Positions 59,701 through 64,000 of a stretch of 64,000 nt of DNA are shown here, piece after piece. Where the stretch lies: positions 1-64,000 of the forward strand of contig NZ_JAFFQA010000024.1 in the NCBI RefSeq assembly GCF_016919065.1, given 5' to 3'. A program made the translations under genes and the position numbers. The stretch is from Desulfobulbus rhabdoformis (GTDB lineage Bacteria; Desulfobacterota; Desulfobulbia; Desulfobulbales; Desulfobulbaceae). Below the pieces are notes generated by a model, which was not told where the DNA came from, did no database searches, and worked only from the letters and a program-made list of their open reading frames with translations. The stretch's first letter is position 1. Each line of letters starts with the position of its first letter.

Positions 59701-62181
59701 CGCAGCTTCCTGGTACGCTTTAATCAGTTGATCGAGCGTAGCGATGGTCTCAAGGTTGGAAGCCCTGAGCCGCTGAATAACATCGTCAGCGTCGTCCATG
59801 GCTGCAACCATGGCCTGCTCTCCAGTTAAGACCTTGCCGGTGATATCGTCGATATACTGACCGTTGTTCAAAAAGGCGGCAGAGATGCCAAGTGTGGCGG
59901 TCTCAACCGTGGCGTTGAAGTCAAAAACTGTGGCATTGACAATACGTTGAGCGGAATAGGCAGCCTGCTCCAACAAAAGAAATTTACCGGCAGCCATGGC
60001 AATGGAACCGCTGAACAGATCCATTTTCTTCTTGCCAGTGTCAGCCACTCGATAGAGCGAATCAGCGGCCCGTTCAATGCTTTCAATAGGCAAGTCAAAG
60101 TCCTTACCCAGTTGACGCATCTCCCGCTCGGTCAGCTCAAGTTGAGTCGCCAAACGTTTAAGTGCATTCTCCTGAGTTCGGACCATTGATGTTTTCGACA
60201 TCCGAGCTTGGAGTTGACGCATCTCGTCATCGGTAAAATCGATATGCTTTGCCAACTCATCAAGATCATTCGCAAAAGCATCAGCGGCTTTCCCAGCTAA
60301 CCGCTCTGCACTCCTGAGAGCGGTGAGATCTTCAGCCATGGTCGCGTACTGGCCAGAGTACCCCTGGAAAAGCTGTCCTTGTGCCCCACCTGAGAGATTT
60401 GTCAATGTAGGGATATTGGGTAAATTACGGATCTGGTCCGCATACGACTTAACGACAGCTTCAGCCCCATGAATGGCCACCGCGGCCTGCTCGGCGCGCT
60501 CGTTAGAGAACCCCATCTGTTTAGCCAGGGCGACAACTTCTTCTCTGGCTAAACCGGCTGTGTCGGCTAAGGTTTTAAACGAGTCGAAACGGACCTTTTC
60601 ACTGGCAATTGAAGCAATTCGCCCCTGCAGGGCATCTAGCTCATTCGCTGTGAGCCCCACGCGAGAGCCAAGCTCTGTCAATTCCTCCTTGGTTAAAGCG
60701 AAAGAAGCTTTTGCCGCGTCAGAGGCTCCAGCAATAGCGACGAGGTTGCGAACCAAGCCCTGTTCACCACCCTGCATCCCCCTACTCAAACTCACCTCAG
60801 CTGGGGCAATGGGGTCCACGTAGGTGTCGAACTTGGGAAGATTAGCCACACGCTTGGCAAACGCTGTGGCCCTGTCCTCAGCGCCATGGAGAGCTGTTGC
60901 CACCTTGTCAATTTGTTCAACCGAAAGCCCCATCTCTTGGCCGAACTCTTTAATCTCCTGGCGAGACATTTCCGCGCCCTGAGCTAGGGCCTTGAAGGCA
61001 TTGACCTGGGCTGTATCGGCCACAGACGTACTGATTCGGTCCTTGAGCTGGATGAACTGCTCAGATGTCAGCCCTGCTTTCGAGCGCAGGGTCTCTAGCT
61101 CTGCCTCAGTTAAAGCAAAAGAGTTCCTGGCAACATTCGCAGCATCAGAGACAGCGATTAGATTGCCTGCAAACTGAGAGGCTTCACCCTGTAACCCCTG
61201 CTCAAACCCGAATGCTGCAGGTTGAACCATCTCGGTATGGAGCTTGATTTTGGGCAGAGCTGCGATTCTATCGGCAAAAGACAGCGCTTTGACCTCAGCT
61301 CCATGAAGAGCATCAGCCACCCGCTCAACACCTTCAGCCTGAACCCCCATAGTTTTACCGAGAGTCCCGATCTCTTCACGAGTTAACCCTGCGGCCACCG
61401 CAACCGCCTTTAAAGCTTGCTCCTGGGTCTTCTCTGCGGCAACCGACGCTGCCTTTGATTTAAGCTCCTGGAGCTGAGAGACTGTTAACCCAGTTTTCAG
61501 CGACAGCTCATCAAGATCGCGCTCAATAACCTCAAAGCTCTGGTGAGCAGCTTGCGAGGCTCCAGTAATGCTGACCAACTCCTTGGCAAATTGATCAACG
61601 CCAGAAAACATTTTGGCATCGAGCGAGCTAGTAGCCGCCTCTGGTAGAGAGATGTAGCGTTGGAGGGGTGGGATCGAGCGAATAGCCTCAGCCAAGGTCC
61701 GGACTTTTTTTTCTGCGCCATGGACCGAATAGGCCACTTTCTCGATTTGGGCTTCAGAGAGACCGAACTGCTGCCCAAGCTCTTTGATTTCATCACGAGC
61801 GAGGCCAGCGGAGGTGGCAATACGTTTGAGAGCGTTTTCCTGAGCTCCAGAAACCTTTGTTTGAAGCAGGCGACTTTGCAACCTTTCAAGCTGCTTTTCG
61901 GTGAGACCGGTGATTTTTCGAAGTTCCCCGAGGTCCACCCCGACGCTTTTAAAGGTTGAAGAAGCGACCCCGCGAGCCTGTTGAAGGCTAGAGAACTGCT
62001 TAACCAAACGATCAAGGCTATTACGCACAACAGTAGGCGACAGTGCATTGTTCAGCGCGTTAGAGATCCCGGTCGCTTGGTCAGTGGCAAAAGCTTTAGC
62101 CTGCTTCAGCTTTTGCTGTAACTCGCTATAGTCGCCCTTAATCTCAACGTAAATACCGGGGAGTTTACCGGTGCCACTCAT
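56770..62181 (-). CDS. Tail tape measure protein
   Basis: 1803 residues, mostly helical. The N-terminal 700 residues contain about five diverged copies of a ~139-residue unit, each with an AGLxREEIxxLGxxxGL segment and (A/S)xHGAE. A hydrophobic stretch follows near residue 725 and a tail-domain region. The C-terminus has a Gly-rich SMFSGSGAGLFGGGQ-type stretch. It sets tail length, is expelled with DNA, and runs inside the tube. Confidence 0.9.
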   Translation of the reverse strand: MSGTGKLPGIYVEIKGDYSELQQKLKQAKAFATDQATGISNALNNALSPTVVRNSLDRLVKQFSSLQQARGVASSTFKSVGVDLGELRKITGLTEKQLERLQSRLLQTKVSGAQENALKRIATSAGLARDEIKELGQQFGLSEAQIEKVAYSVHGAEKKVRTLAEAIRSIPPLQRYISLPEAATSSLDAKMFSGVDQFAKELVSITGASQAAHQSFEVIERDLDELSLKTGLTVSQLQELKSKAASVAAEKTQEQALKAVAVAAGLTREEIGTLGKTMGVQAEGVERVADALHGAEVKALSFADRIAALPKIKLHTEMVQPAAFGFEQGLQGEASQFAGNLIAVSDAANVARNSFALTEAELETLRSKAGLTSEQFIQLKDRISTSVADTAQVNAFKALAQGAEMSRQEIKEFGQEMGLSVEQIDKVATALHGAEDRATAFAKRVANLPKFDTYVDPIAPAEVSLSRGMQGGEQGLVRNLVAIAGASDAAKASFALTKEELTELGSRVGLTANELDALQGRIASIASEKVRFDSFKTLADTAGLAREEVVALAKQMGFSNERAEQAAVAIHGAEAVVKSYADQIRNLPNIPTLTNLSGGAQGQLFQGYSGQYATMAEDLTALRSAERLAGKAADAFANDLDELAKHIDFTDDEMRQLQARMSKTSMVRTQENALKRLATQLELTEREMRQLGKDFDLPIESIERAADSLYRVADTGKKKMDLFSGSIAMAAGKFLLLEQAAYSAQRIVNATVFDFNATVETATLGISAAFLNNGQYIDDITGKVLTGEQAMVAAMDDADDVIQRLRASNLETIATLDQLIKAYQEAAPVALTKGFNKDQVEQFTVAMMQAAGAVDTTGMLIGQMGEEMRSLLNGGINPKNTRIATALGITNKDIKQFEGDVQGLFDFLMSKLSAYQAFGARLQKTWTGVASNTVDVLKQLSAQTTEPLFEAIRDGLYDWQQGIASINEETRELEWNAEYMAGVEAVQDKIEGFIEFIRQNKDVLGAMFELTLEQASGTLNVLTQVLGIVGNIATTARNAAQEIKDLIGITGDLPVPTDLPGAIGLGLEHLNEALSGINEEWGDKTFTVTFEGLRDGSFEMDYLSEKLKRLKLELKTSKNSVAKLLTSARDASEIEADIEDTKKRQKELAAEMSDDRSSQLKELRQQYKDLQQELVYSQDEVMSQVAIGIRDPETVKTDIAEVKQQIIDLGGELKNLDEIQSGSATYKPNKKEVVDEEWIKGHEELVKYLRTEEQQLEALYEKRKKFASSPAEKELLDAKYKEELALLRVKAQRKASTAATKAERAGLKRLSAEIRNYTNDARAAAKVGEEWTQSAQKSVQSMQRLNDQVAEAGMGEFGQIVYSMARDIQEGGAEIDAFNARLGEAKSELEATRAAYEQTGQKIIELRGRLAKNKGQGEAEGGGFTVEDANKLQSLISQYERLGSVLGDQAEVYRQLAEIKANSRVTTSDQYEEDRAAQAKYDALLVAYNEIGLVSEETFRLMIAHEEAEKFNFIQATQDKELAHRLFTQRVIALEKERAEKVAEDKFNKTGDATGLVEVGWSSAKDDTQEELIDFYKDALPDALDESADAMSQLFRDVAQGNASLSESWEALGDTISDVVFDILQDMTKMYLKMVMMSAIQSMFSGSGAGLFGGGQTKVQYGVTGGQTLGSFHGGGTIGTDSPTFYRTIPTPDLSKVPKHHTGLMSDEFLSILKNGESVLTEGQMAAIGKGLQANGSSGKSPQVNMTVVEAPGVKAETETRTNNDGSLDVMVKMVESKISDRMGRGQGLHKTMGSLYGARRKF

Positions 62182-62184
62182 TCG

Positions 62185-62607
62185 CTATTTCCTCAACTCG
62201 TTGATTCTCTTCGTTGCGTACAAACGGCCACGCTCAACAGCGGGGCGCATGAAAGGATGCGGAGGGACGTGCTCGCTTGTGCGTTTACCCCACAGCACCT
62301 TCACATGACCAAACTCGACTAAAAAAGCATGAAACCCTCGCGCCCTGGTTGCCCCGGTGCCACGATTTCGACCAGTCGCTTTAACGATGTACCCACCGTT
62401 GATAAACTTCGACCGACGCTTGCCAATAGACTTGCGCAGGTTATGAGTGCGATCAATAAACGCGCTTGTGGCTTTAGCGTCGTCCCGGATAACGTCAGCC
62501 ACATCGCTTAGCAAAGCGTCAATCACCTCTGTATTCTGGGCCAGTTGAGCAGCGATCCCGGCGTCCCAGTCAACCAAGGACACTGACGCAGTTTTCATTG
62601 ACGCCAT
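62185..62607 (-). CDS. HK97 gp10-like tail/head-tail protein
   Basis: 140 residues. RTHNLRKSIGKRRSKFI and HAFLVEFGHVKV, then HPFMRPAVERGR are the usual pattern of the HK97-gp10-like family (tail completion). It lies next to the tape-measure gene. Confidence 0.7.
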   Translation of the reverse strand: MASMKTASVSLVDWDAGIAAQLAQNTEVIDALLSDVADVIRDDAKATSAFIDRTHNLRKSIGKRRSKFINGGYIVKATGRNRGTGATRARGFHAFLVEFGHVKVLWGKRTSEHVPPHPFMRPAVERGRLYATKRINELRK

Positions 62608-62928
62608 TTAACCCTCACTTTTTCTGAGTTCTTCCAAGGCTGACGCCTCCATAACTCGAAGCCCGTCAAAGACAAAAGAACGCTCCTCGCGAGGCACGCC
62701 GCGCCGCTCCTCAATTATAGGTAGAACCCCATAATCCAATCCAACCACTCCACCTGGCCCCACACGCCACTGTGTCATCATTGAAACAAAAACTTGAACC
62801 ACCAAAGCATTATCTGGCCAAACCTCATCGCCGGTATCTTGAAACCCCTCAGCCTCCATCACAAGATCGAGGGGAAGGCCAAGGCGAATGCTTGCCTGTT
62901 CAGGGGTTTCTCTACTGTCGCTGCCCAC
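62608..62928 (-). CDS. DUF1799-type tail chaperone extension
   Basis: EVWPDNALVVQVFVSMMTQW, then RVGPGGVVGLDYG is the DUF1799 pattern. The gene lies in the -1 frame after the chaperone gene and probably forms a frameshift product with it (see 62952). Confidence 0.7.
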   Translation of the reverse strand: MGSDSRETPEQASIRLGLPLDLVMEAEGFQDTGDEVWPDNALVVQVFVSMMTQWRVGPGGVVGLDYGVLPIIEERRGVPREERSFVFDGLRVMEASALEELRKSEG

Positions 62929-62948
62929 CAGCCGAGCAGCGACAGCCC

Positions 62949-63260
62949 TTAATTTTTTACTCGACTCTCGTAAACTTCTCTGTGATACGCGGTGATAATC
63001 TCATTGCCAGAGGGGATGTAATTTGCGAGAAGTTTCTCTAAATTCTCTTTGGAGAACTCAACGTCCACACCGCTCCACCCTTCCACGATTTCAAAAACAG
63101 AATCGAGTATAGGCTTTTTCTTGATTGCCTTGCCAAACTCCTCAAGTTCCGCCCGGTCTTTACTCTTAAAAGTGACGGTGATTTTTTCAGGTTCGGTTTT
63201 CCCGGGAACAGAAAGGGAAACCTCAGTAGTGAATGTTGGCCCTGGATTAATTTTGAACAT
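62949..63260 (-). CDS. Tail assembly chaperone
   Basis: 103 residues: EVSLSVPGKTEPEKITVTFK, then SKDRAELEEFGKAIKKK, and EIVEGWSGVDVEF. This layout is that of phage tail assembly chaperones (lambda G-like). A slippery A-AAA-AAT just before the stop links it to the DUF1799 frame. Confidence 0.7.
   Translation of the reverse strand: MFKINPGPTFTTEVSLSVPGKTEPEKITVTFKSKDRAELEEFGKAIKKKPILDSVFEIVEGWSGVDVEFSKENLEKLLANYIPSGNEIITAYHREVYESRVKN
62952..62958 (-). promoter_or_regulatory. Candidate -1 ribosomal frameshift site
   Basis: The heptamer A-AAA-AAT in zero frame (GTA AAA AAT TAA) lies at the end of the chaperone gene. A -1 slip continues into LRAVAARLVGSDS, the DUF1799 frame. Confidence 0.6.
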
Positions 63261-63328
63261 TGATCAAATTCCCTCCCGATCCCGAAAAAACCGGCGACTG
63301 CCTCGGGGAAACAGCCACCGGCGAAACC

Positions 63329-63973
63329 TTACGATGCGTAATAGGTCGGCGTGCCGTTCATGGTGATGACAGCTTTTGTAGTTACCAACCCCTGCGCCTG
63401 CCCACCAGGAAGCATGGAGCAGCCGACATATCCGGCGAAATACACTTTCTTGCCACCGGTGCCGAATTGGAACTCAAACACACGCTTGCCCTGAACATCA
63501 GAAGCGGACTTCATTGCCAGTAAGCCGGGGTCTGAGGCATCCCAGATGTGGTCGAACTCGAAACTGATAGCCGAAGGTAGACCAGGCATCTGCTTTTTCG
63601 CGTTGTCATGGATGGTGGTTGTGTCGATGAAATCGAACTCACCACCAGAAGAGTTGATGGTGGTTGCGGTGACAATCGAGGTTCCCAAGGTGGCCCTTTG
63701 CACGGTGCCGCTGGAAAAATCGTCAAAAAGTGTTGAATCGACACCTTCAAGTTCAAAAGTGTCGGTTGCGGGGTTTGCGACACGGGCTACTTTTTCATTG
63801 AGTTGGTGCATACCGACACACTCAAGATAGACAATGTCGCCGGCCGAAAAGCCGTGTCCTGCCGCGCTGACAACAGCGGGGCTTGCTTTAGAGATAGCGG
63901 TAACGGTAACACTTGCGGCAATTGCCGATTGCATCCGCACCGCCACATTCTTCCATACTGTGGGGGTTGCCAT
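63329..63973 (-). CDS. Major tail tube protein
   Basis: 214 residues, beta-rich: VWKNVAVRMQSAIAASVTVT, then GFSAGDIVYLECVGMHQLNE and KRVFEFQFGTGGKKVYFAGY. Length and place just upstream of the chaperone and tape measure fit the lambda V-like tail tube. Confidence 0.75.
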   Translation of the reverse strand: MATPTVWKNVAVRMQSAIAASVTVTAISKASPAVVSAAGHGFSAGDIVYLECVGMHQLNEKVARVANPATDTFELEGVDSTLFDDFSSGTVQRATLGTSIVTATTINSSGGEFDFIDTTTIHDNAKKQMPGLPSAISFEFDHIWDASDPGLLAMKSASDVQGKRVFEFQFGTGGKKVYFAGYVGCSMLPGGQAQGLVTTKAVITMNGTPTYYAS

Positions 63974-64000
63974 TTTCTTCTGTCCTCTCCGTCATCACGA

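Larger units (their letters stand above)
42112..64000 (-). mobile_element. Tailed-phage prophage, attachment end with cargo, lysis and tail modules
   Basis: Runs from the att remnant through cassette-like cargo to lysis and tail genes, all minus strand except 48046. The head and packaging genes should lie beyond the window. Arm-like repeats and an operator-like palindrome match the early module at 1-24083. Confidence 0.6.

Overview
The window is dominated by mobile DNA. The only clearly chromosomal pieces are a tRNA-Glu(CUC) gene (24038-24113, minus strand) and the 5' part of a flagellar hook gene, flgE, truncated at 25685. The flgE style, a PEP-CTERM protein and a group IIC intron suggest a Gram-negative, flagellated bacterium, perhaps a Desulfobulbales-like member of Desulfobacterota. 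This host assignment is an inference with low certainty.

Layout. (1) 1-24083 is the early half of a tailed temperate phage. It has a plus-strand operon of small genes ending in a DUF3560/adenine methyltransferase (327-6318), then a long minus-strand operon (6365-22346) with replication (primase-helicase), recombination (Sak4-like ATPase, putative ssDNA-binding protein, Cas4-like nuclease, SF2 helicase), nucleotide metabolism (ThyX, dCMP deaminase, MazG-like) and a C5 methyltransferase. A repressor/operator switch (21903-22531) and an excisionase-like/integrase pair end at the tRNA-Glu. (2) 24114-26395 holds flgE and an ORF-less group IIC intron. (3) 26396-29952 holds integron-cassette-like genes, all on the minus strand, with attC-like hairpins. 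(4) 30022-42111 is a filamentous phage (inovirus): repressor, ssDNA-binding protein, tiny coat-type membrane proteins, an adsorption protein split by an IS3-family element, a pVI-like protein, Zot/pI ATPase, a secretin-N0-type lipoprotein, Rep, and an integrase homologous to the tailed-phage integrase. It ends in a 46-bp copy of the tRNA-Glu 3' end. (5) 42112-47778 holds more cassette-like minus-strand genes. (6) 48046-64000 holds the lysis and tail modules of a tailed phage, all but one gene on the minus strand, from endolysin back to the major tail protein.

How the parts relate. The two integrases are paralogues, each preceded by an overlapping small DNA-binding gene, and each sits next to the same 46-bp tRNA core. 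Paired GGCCCACA repeats, 12 bp apart, flank the core on the int1 side (23971) and to the right of the second core (42205). An 18-bp operator-like palindrome recurs in the early module and also before the holin-like gene (49729). The early and late tailed-phage modules may therefore belong to the same phage or to two copies of it, permuted in this window around the chromosomal, cassette and inovirus segment.

The cassette genes on both sides of the inovirus encode HEPN-like, PIN-like, GIY-YIG-like and PD-(D/E)XK-like proteins, a profile typical of toxins and phage defence. Other striking patterns are a tandem 9-nt GAACC repeat placed just before most genes of the left plus-strand operon, and a group IIC intron whose two exons come from unrelated loci (attC and flgE).
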